Positions 1 to 12,840 of a stretch of 64,000 nucleotides of DNA are shown piece by piece. Position numbers and translations under genes: made by a program. Origin of the DNA: Ilyonectria destructans (taxonomy: Eukaryota > Ascomycota > Sordariomycetes > Hypocreales > Nectriaceae); assembly GCA_020740775.1 (NCBI GenBank), contig JAHEWK010000002.1, forward strand, positions 3,472,001 to 3,536,000. Direction: 5' to 3'. The notes beneath the pieces were generated by a model. It made no database searches. It was given only the letters and a program-made list of their open reading frames with translations, and had not been told where the DNA came from. Each line of letters opens with the position of its first letter. Position 1 is the first letter of the stretch.

Positions 1-735
1 TCATCATCCTGCTTGCCGGACCCCCTGGCACTGGAAAGACATTGACTGCCGAGACTGGTAAGTAATCCGCCGCCACAATCACGCCTGGACAAGTATATTG
101 ACAGCGATCTTTAGCATCCGAGCATGTGAAGCGCCCTCTTTATAGGCTCAGCGTCAGCGATCTTGGAACAACTGCCGCCAATATCGAGACCAACTTGGCG
201 AGCGAGCTCAAGCGTTGTGCAGGGTGGAACGCGATCCTGTTGATTGATGAAGCCGACGTGTTCCTCGAGGCTCGCTCGACCGACAGCCTCGAACGCAATC
301 AGATCGTCTCCGGTGAGATTACTCCAAACCCAGAATACTCCAATCAGTGCTAACATTGTTCGTTCAGTCTTCCTCCGACGTCTGGAGTACTACAGCGGAG
401 CCATGATTCTCACGACCAACCGCTACGTCACCATTGACAATGCGTTCGAGTCGCGCGTCGACCTTGCCCTTACCTTCAATAAGCTCGATGAGGCTTCGCG
501 GGCCAGAATCTGGCGCAACTTCCTCGACGGGAGCGACGGAACCAGCGCCCTAGGGGATGAAGACATTGCAACCCTGGCCAAGGTGCCTCTCAACGGGAGA
601 CACATCCAGAGCGCTTTCAAGACAGCGTGTATCTTGGCCGAAAGACGCGGTGTTCCGTTGAACATTGAGCACCTTCAAACCGTGGTTGAAGTTCGACACC
701 GGGCCGCACACTTACTCGGCAGCGGGGATGTTTGA
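1..735 (+). CDS. AAA+ ATPase, C-terminal part (5' end outside window)
   Basis: Carboxy-terminal part of an AAA+ ATPase. Three exons are visible (1-57, 115-312, 368-735) with GTAAGT and GTGAGA donors, and the frame is kept across both introns. The first codons give a Walker A loop (GPPGTGKT), exon 2 a Walker B (LLIDEADVFLE), and exon 3 sensor 1 (ILTTNR), then an AFESRVDLAL stretch and a helical lid ending at a TGA. Known family: this core resembles the large filamentous-fungal AAA proteins that carry a long unknown region before the ATPase core; that region is not visible here, so the subfamily is inferred. Substrate and location cannot be told. It converges tail to tail with the next gene. 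ATPase identity is secure, the exact role is not. Confidence 0.9.
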
Positions 736-1051
736 GCAGATTGCGCCGAGGTCGGGTAAGATCATCGTGGAAGGGTCTTGGTGAGGATTTAATGCTAGGG
801 TTTCTCATGTTCTTCCTATGCCTTTCTTATGTTTTGCTTGTTTTTTTTCTATCTTTTTCCTATGTCACCGTCGATCCTGACGTACACACGCTCCTTAAAT
901 TTTCCTAAGGGTACTGGGGGCGCACACACACAACAGATTGAAAGTCTTGGAATCTTCTTCGGAAGATGCGATTTGTTTCATTTCATAGCTCATTATCCAC
1001 CAAAAATAAAAATAAAAAGAAGCATTCTTCTTAAATTCCTGGGTCGTCGCT
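736..1051. other. Convergent intergenic region
   Basis: About 316 bases between two convergent stop codons. It is T-rich in its first half and A-rich in its second, as expected for two 3' untranslated regions. No gene is seen in it. Confidence 0.6.
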
Positions 1052-1436
1052 CTAAGCACCGTAGTCCTTATCCTTGTCCTTGATGAAGAAGTCCTTGCCG
1101 GTCGTCTCCTTGTACTTGTCGCGGATGAAGTCGGAGACGGCCTCGTCCTTCGCTTGTTCGGCAGCGCTTTCGTTGCTCTGGTCACCTTGACCCAAGACGT
1201 TTTGCTGGACGTAGTCGACAGCTATTAGACAAGGTATTAGCGGTTGCAAGAAGGTGTGGAATGGAAGGTGTTAGAGTGTTACCCTTGTCCAATTGGTCCT
1301 CGTTCTTCTCGCCCTTGGCACCGCCGCCTGCGAAGCTGTTGACCTTATCCATGAAGCCGCCGCCGCTACCGCTGTCGGCTTGCTTCTCCTCGGTCTTCTT
1401 GTCGCCGTCACCGGACATGCCTTTGAGGAAATCCAT
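1052..1436 (-). CDS. Small glycine-rich stress-type protein, 107 aa
   Basis: Two exons (1436-1283 and 1221-1052) join in phase across a 61-nt intron with a GTAACA donor and TAG acceptor, giving 107 residues. The N-terminus (MDFLKGM) leads into a Gly/Ser-rich linker with FMDKVNSFAGGG. A charged segment KNEDQLDKAVDYVQQ follows across the splice site, then an acidic/basic helical tail (DFIRDKYKETTGKDF). There is no signal peptide and no membrane segment. Known family: short ascomycete proteins of this layout are common and are often reported as stress or starvation induced; I recognise the layout but know no biochemical function. It shares a 782-bp divergent upstream region with VMS1. Protein and splice sites are well supported. 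Confidence 0.85.
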
Positions 1437-2218
1437 GGTGGACGATGGGGTCAAGGTCGTACTGCTATTGTTTGGATGGTTTGAGGGTGGATGGACGACG
1501 GAGATGAACAAAGAATATGCACAATTGAAGAGAGAGAGGGGATCATACGAGCAGAGGCATCTTGGGATAATGTATTTATAGGTGGATTCACTCTCACAGA
1601 GGAGCCAGAAGGAACCAGGGCGGGGTAAAGCATGGCAGGACGGCCGCTTCCCTGCTTTAGGGACAGTGACTGCAGTGATTACACGATTGCCAGTGTATGA
1701 TGGAGAGATGGAGTACGCGTGCCAACCGCTGACGCAACGTGGTAGCAGTTTCGTGCGCTTGGAACCTGGAATGGACCAATCTCGGAGCAGGCGAAGCTGC
1801 GTAACCTGGAACAGCTGAAAGATGATGCATTTAGTGACGTTGATGCTCTCGGCGATTGGCGGGCGATAAGATAAGCTACGGTAGCTGCACCTCGCCTAAT
1901 AGATACGGGGCCGTACTTAAGGTTATCCATGAGCTCATATCCGTAAAGCCACAACTGCCACAAGTCACATCAGCCACAACCACATCAGCCACGGCCTGGC
2001 GGGGTAAATGGCGGGCCTTGACCCCACCAACTAATCAAGCCGCTGGCCGACTGAGTCAGGCCAAGGCTGAACGCGCGACTCATCGCATCGGCAGTGACGC
2101 ATCTTTGCGACGACAGCTTCGAGTTACAAAAGCTCGCGCCTCGCGACTCCAACGGGAGAGCTCTGGCTTTAGACACCACCAACACTTAGCCACAAACCAC
2201 AGGTCTACGAGCATCGCC
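1437..2218. other. Divergent upstream region between stress-type gene and VMS1
   Basis: 782 bases separate the two divergent start codons. The part nearest the minus-strand gene is rich in CT/GA runs. The plus-strand side holds direct runs of ACAACTGCCACA/CATCAGCCACAACC type around 1950-1995. No open frame here looks coding. Presumably it carries both promoters. Confidence 0.5.
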
Positions 2219-4218
2219 ATGTCTAAGAAGAACGACGATCTCCTGCGGCGGCCGCTCTATGGTAAGCCCACGCAATTGCCTTTGCCCCGCCATTCAATCG
2301 CCGACAAGGCTACGACTACCCAAAGCTAATCACTCCCCTAGTCTATGATCTGCCGTCCGAGGTCCTAGACACCTTGACCCAAAAGTCAGATGCCGACACT
2401 GACGCCATCTCCGCCGTCGATCCCACGAGCCCATCCTCAGAAAGCTCCGCGACATCCGACAGCAATCTCGTTGGCAGCCAGGCCTGCTCGCTCTGCGGCC
2501 TCACCTTCACAACCCTCCTCGACCAGCGCGGCCACCTGAAATCCGACCTACACCACTACAACCTCAAGCAGAAGCTACGCGGGCAGAAGCCTGTATCGGA
2601 AGTCGAGTTTGAGAAGTTGATCGGAAACCTCGACGAGTCCCTGTCGGGATCCGACTCGGACGACTCGGAGGATGAAGAGGAGGACGGCCGACAGGAGTCG
2701 ACGCTTACAGCCCTGCTGAAGAAGCAAGCCAAGCTGGCAGATAAAAGAGACAGTGGGAATGATGATGAAGATGAGAGCGCAGCCAAGAAGAATCGCGGCA
2801 AACCACCGCTGCTGTGGTTCAGCACTCCTGCTCTCCCAGAGAATACTTACTTTGGCATGTACCGCGCGATCCTGACTGGAGAGGAGCTACGGAATTCCGA
2901 CCTAGTTGAGGTCCTGAAAAAGAAGCAGGTGGCGCCCATATCAATTCCCAGGATCCCCAAGGATGGCACGCTCCCAGAGTTTGCCTACAAGGGGCCACAT
3001 ATCTTCCTCTGCATGATCGGCGGTGGCCACTTTGCAGCAATGGTCGTGTCACTCGTACCACGGCCGACAAAGGGCGGAACCACCATGAATCGGGAAGCAA
3101 CGGTGCTCGCACACAAGACATTCCACCGATATACAACGCGACGGAAACAAGGTGGCTCACAGTCGGCCAACGACAACGCCAAGGGCACTGCGCACTCGGC
3201 TGGTTCGAGCTTGCGTCGTTACAACGAGCAGGCCTTGGTGGAGGATGTGCGGGCCCTCCTTTCCGACTGGAAAGCCCTCCTGGATACAGCTGAGCTTCAC
3301 TTTATCCGGGCAACTGGCACGACGAATCGGAGGACGCTGTTCGGCCCATACGACGGCCAGGTCCTGAAGCACAATGATACACGACTACGGGGCTTCCCCT
3401 TCAGCACCAGGAGAGCAACGCAGAATGAGCTTATGCGGTCATTTATCGAGTTGACGCGATTAAAGGTTCGCGAAATCGACCCTGCCCAGGAGGCCAAGGA
3501 AGCCGAGCCTGCAGCGCCGAAAAAGGCTACAGAGCCAAAACCTGCGAAGCCGAAGCTGTCAGAGGAGGAAGAGACGGCACTGCTCCATACGTCACAGCTG
3601 CAAGCGTTTACCCGAAGATCAAAACTGCCGGCGCTCCTCTCATACCTCACAAACAACACCGTCAGCCCAGACTTTGAGTTCCAGCCTACAGAGCAAAACC
3701 ACCACGCCCCTCGGCCGCTCCATCTCGCCGCTGCTCAAAATGCTGCGCCGCTTGTGTTGGGGCTCCTCACGCGGGGCGGCGCAGATCCCACGATCACGAA
3801 CAAGGAAGGCAAGACACCGTTCGAACTGGCCGGCGATCGCTCCACTCGAGATGCCTTCCGCGTTGCCCGTTCGGAGCTTGGCGAAGCCAAGTGGCCCTGG
3901 GACGCCGCCAAGGTGCCTCCTCCCATGACCAAGGCCGAGGCGGATCAGCGCGACGAGAGGGAGAAGAAAGAGGCGGACAAGCAAGAGGCTGATCGACGGC
4001 GGGCAGAGGAGGAGCGCTTGCGATCCGAGGGTCCCAAGGTGACAGAGAGCCGGAAAACCAAGGGCAATACGCTCGCGGCGGGTCTAACAAAGACGCCGCA
4101 GGAACGGAGAGAGGCCGAGGCGCGCGGCTTGACGCCGGAGATGAGGGTGCGACTCGAGCGAGAGCGGAGGGCAAGGGCCGCGGAGGAGAGGATGCGCAAG
4201 ATGCAGGGTGGGGACTGA
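2219..4218 (+). CDS. VMS1: VMS1/ANKZF1-type peptidyl-tRNA hydrolase
   Basis: Release factor of ribosome quality control that cuts the nascent chain from tRNA on stalled 60S subunits and works with Cdc48/p97. Exons 2219-2261 and 2342-4218 give 639 aa; the short first exon supplies MSKKNDDLLRRPLY. Visible domains: a C2H2 zinc finger (C63, C66, H79, H85), an acidic linker (about 115-165), and the VLRF1 catalytic domain beginning near residue 233. A GGSQS loop at 285-289 has Gln288 in the position of the catalytic glutamine. Ankyrin repeats lie at about 470-515. The charged helical tail ends in a perfect R-x5-AA-x2-R Cdc48-interacting motif at 621-631. All elements of the family are present and in order, so the gene looks intact. 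The symbol is by family resemblance. Confidence 0.95.
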
Positions 4219-5318
4219 ATTCATGGGTAGCCCGCGATGCCTCGAGGAGGACACGAAAGAGAAAGAGAAAGAAAATTAAATCACCAAGCTTCCGCATCAC
4301 GCGGGAACTTACTTGGCCTCTGCACGAAGTGAAATAGAAAGGCACACTACAACAAAAGATCCTCCTAAAGCGTCATGTACAACTACTCGTGCGCCTTTGA
4401 TTAGCAATGTATCCTAAAAGACATTCCACCCAAGGCACTCCAAGTCGCGTTCTTTGTCCTCGAACCGCCGGATTCAGACTCGCGAAACCACGCCGGCAGC
4501 AACACCAACCAATTGCATCCAGCAGGTCTCCTAGACTTCTTATCAACTTCTCTATGTATCACTTCGCACGGGGCAGGCAATGCAGGGTCACCATTAGGAT
4601 GGTGTAGCACACTCACGCGGCGTGCTTTGTGTCTCGTTGTTCGTGCCGACTTCGCCTGGGATTTCGTATGTGCCGATGCAACGCTCGAGACCTTGTGGTC
4701 ATGGTTTTTTCTGTGGACGCGGTGTTGAGATTGGGGAGTTGATTCCCTCAGGCACGCGTCGATGGGTGTAAGTGGGAAAGGTTCGCCGCACGGATGTGGT
4801 TATTTAAATAGGGCAGTCATGATGACGCGTGAGCGCGTGACCCCTGTCGGCTCCGATATCCACGATATGAACGCAGCATCACGTCTCGCAGGATGACATG
4901 AAATATTTGGTGTTCTATGTGGTGTTGGTGTACTATTCTAGTGTTTGAATCGATTATACGCTTTTGTTATCTTCTGGGGCTCTTTGTCTTACAGAGGACG
5001 TGGTAGTGAATTTAGCAGAAGTCCATGTAAGTCATGACAATTCGAGAACATAATAAGCTGTCTTACACCTCAATGCCCAGAAAATATAGTTCATGCTCGT
5101 TCCAAACAGACAAATACCTTATATAGTAAATACAGTCATAGACCCAATCCAAATAGAAGAGAGAGATTCGTCCACTAACGCATACAATTGAAAGCACCGG
5201 GCCAAAATAATACACCAAACTCCTACCCTAGACACAGCAAAATCATCATCGTCATCATCATCATGAGAGTTCGTTAAAATGGCCCAAGCTCGCCCCAACG
5301 AAATTAAACTAGGAGCCC
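4219..5318. other. Convergent intergenic region, no gene seen
   Basis: 1.1 kb between the VMS1 stop and the stop of the minus-strand gene. The first 100 bases are purine-rich (GAGAAAGAGAAAG). Short antisense open frames around 4400-4620 have no recognisable content. A simple ATC/GTC trinucleotide run lies near 5240-5260. Confidence 0.5.
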
Positions 5319-5741
5319 CTAATAGCCGACTTCCATCGTGTCATTCCAGTACATCTCGTCTTCACTCATATCCATCGGATCTCCAAACGCTCCCCACGTC
5401 TCACCGACGCGGTGCATGCAGTGGCCAGCGCCAACCTCTTCAAAACGCACATACAGCCTCCCAAGCAGTTCCTCTGTCACCAGCAGCGGCGCGCCAAACT
5501 CGTTGAACGCGTGCGTCTCGCCTGCGATGGCGATGCGCACGCCCACTGTCCAGTCTGGCGCGACGCGAACTTGCAACGCGAGGCAATTGGGAATGCTTGA
5601 TTGCGCCGGATGAAGCGTGAAGAAGCCACCGGCACACACATCTCCATGCGTCGTGATGGTCAGATTGGACGGATTGACACCGTCAAGAGAAAATACGTGG
5701 GAGAGTGCGTTGTAGATGAATTGGCGCTGTTGCGGGTTCAT
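5319..5741 (-). CDS. Hypothetical protein, 140 aa
   Basis: A single open frame of 140 codons. I chose the ATG at 5741 (MNPQQRQFIYN) because the frame upstream lacks coding character, though it stays open to about 6074. The protein starts with a helical stretch and has a central part with alternating hydrophobics (LALQVRVAPDWTVGVRIAI, then LGRLYVRFEEVG). It ends in an acidic tail with Met, Trp and Tyr (MDMSEDEMYWND). No signal peptide, membrane segment or known catalytic motif is seen. I do not recognise the family. The even spread of rare and common residues and the long frame argue for a real gene, but the start could lie further upstream. Confidence 0.55.
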   Translation of the reverse strand: MNPQQRQFIYNALSHVFSLDGVNPSNLTITTHGDVCAGGFFTLHPAQSSIPNCLALQVRVAPDWTVGVRIAIAGETHAFNEFGAPLLVTEELLGRLYVRFEEVGAGHCMHRVGETWGAFGDPMDMSEDEMYWNDTMEVGY

Positions 5742-7250
5742 GTTCTGGAACCCGATTTCAGCAAGAGAGAAGCGATATGTAATAAATGAATGACAAGAGC
5801 AAATGTGGGAATTGATTTGGTGAATATACGAAAGAACATGAACGCCGGATGAAGCGCTTACTATATAGGGCATTTCACTCTTCGAAGCTGTAATTATTCG
5901 GCGCGAGCCAGCAACATGCACGCATCGGTAGTTCAAGGCTGTGCTCAGTGGTTGCCTAGCATCGCCAAAAGCATCACGCACTTGCGACGCTAGACACGAA
6001 TGAATCATCGCGAATACCATCATGTGACCGGAATTAAGCCAAGGCGCAAAGCAGTTCAGCCAAACAGTGGCCAAGCCCCACCACCGAAAGATTCACGCTG
6101 CAGTGCATCGTGGGGTTAGGCAAGGATGCTTACTCGTGCAGCGATGGATGTTCGCGTTTAGAGGACGAGGGAGCTCAACGCTTCGAGGGCTGGCATTTTT
6201 TGCTGATTGGGAGATTGAACGCAATCGGAAAACAATTCCAGGCAATGACTTCACTGGCCGTTAGAGGCCTCGCATTATGAAGACCTCAAGCACGGCCCAT
6301 CACAGCGGCGGAGTCGGGGGTATAGAGTTGCAGCAACCAAACGTTGTGCAACAAGTCGACAATGATCGCCAAGCCTAGCTCGATCGTGGATAATGGAAAT
6401 CGTAGTTTGGATGCGGAACAGAAGCGTGGACGTTGGCAAAATGATCAAGAGTCACCGTGGGACAATCATTCGGTTCGATGTGGTTTGAATCGGAAACTAA
6501 GTCATGGGGTTGACCAGTATCGAAACTCTGACAAACATAGTCGGTTCTCGTCATTAGAGTACATAATGCGATCGGTCGGGCGAAGCAGGGTCGACACACT
6601 GAAATTGTGTTAGCAAGGCTGAAATAATAATTAACATCGGGACGTAGCATCGGAATCTCTGTTCGTTGCCATTGAGAGAGCAGAGTGTTGAGAAGACAAA
6701 GTTGACAAGACTGGTGGAGTAAGCGTCACCTCTGCAGCTTCAATGCGCCATCGAACAGAACTAACAAGAAAATATCTCAAGATGGAATGGAAATGGCTCG
6801 AAGCCACTGTTTGAGCCATTCGCAGCCGCCCTCAACCCTAAGGTTTCGCAATTCCTCCGTCGGGCGAACCTTTGTTCCCAAGAGCGCCGAATCTAGGGAC
6901 TGGTGAAACATGCCCAGTCTCAGATGGCTTGAACGAGCGGGCGGCGGCCTACGCAAACCGCCCAGGCAAGCCCACGGTTCTTTTTTTGGACGGATAATCA
7001 AGATGTGATGTCGGGGATTGATAATGACCCTGATGGCAGCAATGGGCCCGAGCCCAGTGCCGCATTCTACTTCGTGGTAATGATCGACCGGTGGCTTCTC
7101 GTGGTTGTGCCACGCGCTGCTGTTGGCCAGGATGTGAGTCGTGGAGTCGGAACCAACGCTTCGACCGAGCATGGGCAGCAGGATGCAACAGGATTCACAG
7201 CCACCCCCTCCTGCCAAAAGAGGAAAGAACCAAGAGGCGTGCTTCAGGTG

Positions 7251-7274
7251 TTGGTGACCCAGTTGGTGACCCAG
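7251..7274. repeat. 12-bp perfect tandem duplication
   Basis: TTGGTGACCCAG occurs twice head to tail. TGGGT-type words recur nearby. No function can be assigned. Confidence 0.8.
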
Positions 7275-10200
7275 AAAAGGTGCACAACCGACCACCCCCG
7301 GCAGACATCTGCAGGTACCCGGGCCCAGTCCCGCGAAGGAGCAGCGCCAGGGACAGGCCCTCCGGCCGCGGTGGGCGTGACAAATGGGAACCGGCGGCCC
7401 CAGTAAAGGAGACGGGAAAAAAGATGTATCAATCTTTACACCCAGGGGGTTGGACCACGCGAGCTCGGCAAATTTACAACGTCCAGCGGAGGAATCCCGT
7501 TGCTTGGGACTCGCTCGGGGAAACCAAGACCGTCAACCTGGGTTTGTTCTCGCTGGCGTGATCTTTGGTTGGCGAGGCACGGTGTCGGGCAATTTTGTGC
7601 ATGAAACGTCGAAACGAGAGCTGGCGATCAGTGGAGAGTGGAGAAGACCCAAGAGAATTGAGGGCATCGAGCTTCCAAGACGATCGCCCGCCAAGAATGT
7701 TTTTGCATCTGGCCATACCACGTAGTAACTTACACCAGCTAGACGGACGGGATCCTCGGCCAAGAGAGAGATGCTCATGGAAGGCAACGTAAGCACAGTA
7801 CGAAGTATTACGTTGTCCATCAGGTACGTCAGGCGGACGCGTAAACACGCAGGGAAACATACGAGGAGGAAATGAAATGTTTGATTTGATCGAGTATAAA
7901 CGGTGCATGCATCTGCAACAGAGTTTTGCCCTGGAACTATGTTTCTCGAGTTGATGGTGCTGTGCCTCTCAATACCACCACCGCAACAAGTTGATATCCA
8001 CTGTTCAGAAAAAGCATACAACTTGGATGAGCCAGAAAATCATGGCCGGCAATGGCTGGACCAACCCTAAAAAGTCGCTGTCACCGCAACTCGAAACATC
8101 CCAAAAAAGCAGACACCGAGAGGCCCCTGCCAACCCTTTTGGGAGCACCGGGCCAAACGCCGAAAAGGATTTTCCTGGTTAGTGGTCAACGAGCCATCAC
8201 CGACAGGGTTGCAGCGGCCACATCGTTGCACTGGGTCGATGCTGCCGGGATGTTTTGCTCGGGACCTGACTCGGTCTGTTGGCTTCCGTTGATGGCCGGA
8301 CCAACATCAACAGCATACAGAGCAGCCCGTACGATGGATGCAGAAGGATGGATCCTCCGGATTTGACGGAACTCGGCACTTCCACAACACTCTGTAAAGA
8401 ATCCCACGCGGAACATGGGCAATTTGCTAGCAGTGTTCATTGACGTGACCAGCTTTCCGGAAACGCTATTCCAAGACAGTTGGCAACGGCCAAGCCGACA
8501 GACCGATGGCTAAGACAAGGGCCGCTGTGGACATGTCTTGGCCGGCGAGCCACCGCCGACGGGCCACCGTTCGCCGGCACGAGTCACCACGCACGTCACC
8601 TTGACGCACTATCACAGTAGCATACACGCCTCACGCTGTGCTGTTAGTGCGCCTTCGCGGATGTGCACTAACAAACGGACCTTGGACGAGGCGGCCAAAT
8701 TATGAGCGTTGCCCGTCTGGGCTGGGGCCAGCGGCGACAAGGTTGCACTGACAGCCAGCGACTTGAGGGGGAAGACCGAGCGTCCACCGCTGGCGTGGGC
8801 AGCATGGGGAGCGATGGGAAATTAGACAGGGGAGGATCGTGGTCGACCGTTGGCGTCACCAGATTCAGGTGAGCAGAGGGAAAGCACCGTTCCGGCGTCG
8901 GAAGAAGTTCTGTCAGATGCAGCTCCGTCTTTTGTTTCGACGGGTGGTAGATTGATTGAAACTCTCGAGCGGGTTCCGAAAATGGAACGGATGTGCGGAC
9001 ATGGTTCATCCAAGAGGAGGATTCAAGGTTTTCCTACCCTGGATGAGTGTTTGGAGAATGCGAGCTGATGCCGCTGACTGAGAACTGTGCTACGTAGATG
9101 GATGGATGTTGATAATTCTTGGAATAATTGGATTTGATGTCGTCCAGTCTTGGGTTCATCCCGTGTCATCCCACTGTGTTTAGCTGCTTGGCTTCGTCTT
9201 GACTTGCTCTGGGCGCTTGGGTTTTTGTTTGGGCGGCTGGCGGTTTACAAGTGAGACATCTAGCTAAGAGACTGCAGTGAATGACACAATGACATCCAAG
9301 AGTCAATGATCTGGTAGCCTAGAGGCTCTCCGTCGTTTTCGGATGCGCCCCATTTGCATCCTAATCGAGACGGGCGAATCGCCGAACAAGTTCAGGTTCC
9401 TGAGACAACCTTGGGCAAAAGACGGCGGCGGGAGTGATCGATTGGCCTAACCGTAGTGGGCCTCTGTTTCGGTCTCAGTGTTCGAGGCCAACTCGGCCTC
9501 CGACTGGCTGCCCTGATGTTGAAACAGACCAGCGGTGCTGGGATGTCGACCCCTTGACGCTGGGATCCGCCTTTAGCACTCAAGCAACTGCAGCTCAGTG
9601 TGGGTGGTTGGTGCGTTTGGTTGGTGGTCAGTGCCGCCTGGTTCTAAAAATGAACCTGAAGAGAAAAAAGCCGGGGTCGTGGGCGCAACAAGCATCATCG
9701 ATTCTGTCTGTCTGTCTTTCTTTTTTTATGCTTCATGCCAGCTCGGCCGTGACGGAGCGGAACCTTTGTGTTGCCCTCCACTCAGACCAGCTGTGATTGC
9801 TGGAGTTTATCCCGAGTCTTCCGCTTCCGAGCAGCCGGCGCGCACCGTTGTCGCCGGCAACTCGATCCAGATGGCGATAAGCGCCTCTGGTGGGTGTCGG
9901 CGCGTACATAGGAGAATCTTCAAGCGATGGCACCAGAGACGGTGACGATACAAACCGGCCCGGAAATTGATTTGACGGTTGGGCGATTGACGCGAGATTT
10001 GCAGCTAATTCTGGGCGAAGCTATCGACGGGAGGGCGAGAGGACCATGTCATGGAACCCAGCCGGTCAGGCGATGCCAATGCTGGCCCGTCCTCGTGGGG
10101 CCATGGGCCGGAATCCCAGGCCGTGAACGGTTTACTCACTGCATCGCCAGGTCTTTGGCAGCTTTTGCAGGCCCAGGGCCCCCGGGGCGGTCGAGTGTTT

Positions 10201-11416
10201 GTTCACGACTCCGTCTAGGCCGACTTCCGCCCATGCGTGCGTGCTCCGCTGTCTGTAGCCTGGACCAGATCCCCCTCCCAATCGACCACCAACAGCGGGG
10301 ACCGGTGGTGACGGTGACGAGAGCGAGAGCGGCGGTCCACCTGGATTGAGCCGTTGAAGCCGGTGGCATGGCGGGAATAGGAAAAGGGCCATGCTCCCAT
10401 CCCTGGCATGATCCCTTTGGATCGCATTGGCGGCCATGTGCTCGCTGTGGCCGCCTTGATGCTTGCCCTGATGTACGGGTTCATCTCCACGCGTGCAATA
10501 TAGGTAATATAGAAGTAATATCAAGGCAATATCAAAGGCTTCCTATAGGCCTGGATGCAAATAGATAGATGACGAAATCCCCCGAAGCCACCGGGCACCC
10601 GCCATTGTGCATTGTAGACCCGCAAAGGGGATGGCGGGAGGCTGCACAACTCGATGGTGAGCACCAAGCCTCCTGACAACTCTATCGTCAAGGGGTTGTC
10701 GCGGGATGGAACGCCCGGCGTCGATCAATGTTTGAGGTGGACGAAGAGAGAGAGAGGTGTGGTAGGAATGTTAGTGAGGGGATCCTGGCGGTTTCGCTAA
10801 AGGTGGGATGGTGCTGTCTGTGGGTTGGCTAACGGTTCTGCGCGCGATCCGGCCCCAGTGGCTTGCTGGTGGCACCGGGACCAGTCTGGGGGGAACGGGG
10901 GAGGCGGCGACCGCCACAGATCATAGCGCCGCCCTGAGTTGCCCTGAAGGGCCCTGAGTGGCAGCGCCCGAAACTGGCAGCCGCCAGGGGGTGTCCCCTG
11001 GGAAGCGCTGGCAAATCGGTTGGCGGGCGGGCCACCGTACCTGCAGGAAGCCCAGGGACGATGGAAGCCCTGGAAGGCCTAGGAAGCCCGCACAGGGATG
11101 ACCCACCAGGACCCCCCCCGAAAGAAGCCCATAAAGCGCTCTGATAAGGTGGCGGAGCGTTTCAACGTCCAGGATGGGCTTCGACTGGGCCCTTGCTTTT
11201 GCGAGTCTTTGACGGAGCATTGTGGACGGATGCTGCTGGGAATGCACAGTGTGTCCCTGTGTGTCCCTGGCGGTGTCTAGACGGGTGGCCTCTGAGGTCC
11301 CTGGCTGCGATGGAGCCCAGCCCACGGTGGCACGGAGCTTCGATGGAGGCAGCCGGGTGAAGAAGGCAAGGCGAGATCCTCTTTAAGGTTAGTTAGCAAG
11401 GCAAGGCTAGAGGGAG

Positions 11417-11475
11417 CAGCCCAGTAAGGAGACGGCAACCCAGTAAGGAGATAGACGGGCAGCCCAGTAAGGAGA
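11417..11475. repeat. Three copies of a 16-bp word upstream of the adhesin gene
   Basis: CAGCCCAGTAAGGAGA occurs at 11417-11432 and 11460-11475, and with one change (CAACCC) at 11436-11451. The copies are separated by 3 and 8 bases, so this is a cluster of a repeated word rather than a strict tandem array. A regulatory site is possible but not shown. Confidence 0.75.
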
Positions 11476-12834
11476 GGCCCGCTGGGAGGAGAACAGGGCA
11501 ACGCATGGATTTTCCAGATTGCCATCTTGCTTTGCCTGAGGTACCTACCTACCTAGAGTCCTACAGTGCAGTACAACGTAGTATCCGTCCGGCCACGTCC
11601 AGGCCTTCTGGCCTCCCCCCTATCGCCGATGGAGACCGGTGATATTGTCGCATGCGGCGTACGGCGACGACAGTGCGCAAGCCTTTGTGCCAGGTCATTG
11701 TGCTCTTTGTTCCGTGCTCCAGTGGAGCCCAGGCAGCGCCGCCTCCAACGTCTCCAGTTGATGGCGGCGGGCTTGAGCGGCGACGGTGAGCGAGCGCGAA
11801 AGGACGGCGCCGGTAGACGCACGGGATATACGGCGGCTCTGCGCTGGTGTCGGGCGTGGCGATCAAAGGCGTACTCCATCCCATCTGGGAATCTACGCAT
11901 CATGGGGCTGTTCCAAAGTTAGCATCCATTCTTGTCCCTTTGGCTAATATCTCGCCCAGCTCATTGCCATGATTGCCTCAGGGCTGCCCCATGAATGGTG
12001 GTTGATGCGCCGCGGTCCTAAAAAAAAGGGACGACTCTGGATTGGCCAGCCCCGCATCGCCAATGGCATGCACCAGCGCCGCCCATAGACGAGCGCCATG
12101 CGACAGACAGCCCACAGCCCACTACAACGGGGCAGGGCACAACTGGACATGTGCTGGATTAAGCATGAACAAGCATAAACAAAGGGCCGAGGGAGCCGAA
12201 TGGGGAGGAGGAATGGCAGAGAATGGAGAGCACAAGGGGAGCATCCGGCATGGTCGCACCGAATGCCAGGCACAAGCACTGTATTGGCTGTCGACAATTG
12301 CTCCGTCCGCCGTGGTGCCAGCACGCCAGTTCCATCAGTCCATCCAGGGCTCTTGGACCCCTGTCTCGGCAACTAGACGCGCCCCAGGTCCCTAGCCATC
12401 TCTCGCAGAACTCTCCACTTGCACACTCTCGCAGCACCCTCACCCAAATCGTCTGGCTTTCGCCGTAGCCGCACTCCGTCGCACCCCTGGCACGGTGGGG
12501 CCTGAAGCTGTCCCTGGTCTCTGCTCTGACCCCTGTGGCGACAACCCTGGCTCAACGTCGCTGGAGCCGCCGGCTGCCCGCTGCGAACGACGTGCCCAAC
12601 ACCACCTCACCGGAGAGCTTGGACAGGAGGCTTCTGAGGATGGATGGCCTCCTCCTCCACCCCGGCTGGTGCTTCACTGACCAGGGTGCCATCGACAATG
12701 CCATCTCCACTCACCACGGACTGGGGGGCCCTCCTCCTTGGCTCAGATGCCGGCTGGCCGGTCTTTGTTCGCTCTGCAGACGGGCAGTGACCAGCCGCCT
12801 TTCTCGTGTGGATGGTTGGACTGACTTGCTTGAG

Positions 12835-12840
12835 TATATA
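12835..12840 (+). promoter_or_regulatory. TATA-like element of the adhesin gene
   Basis: GAGTATATAG lies 232 bp upstream of the adhesin ATG. It is followed by a long pyrimidine-rich leader (CTTTCTTTTTCTCTACC), the usual layout of a highly expressed fungal gene. The leader also has several CAACA words just before the ATG. Confidence 0.5.

Noticed and set aside
7005..7561. Overlapping frames of 133 and 156 codons in the gene-poor region
   Set aside because: GC-rich chance frames in several phases at once, without coding character or splice support.
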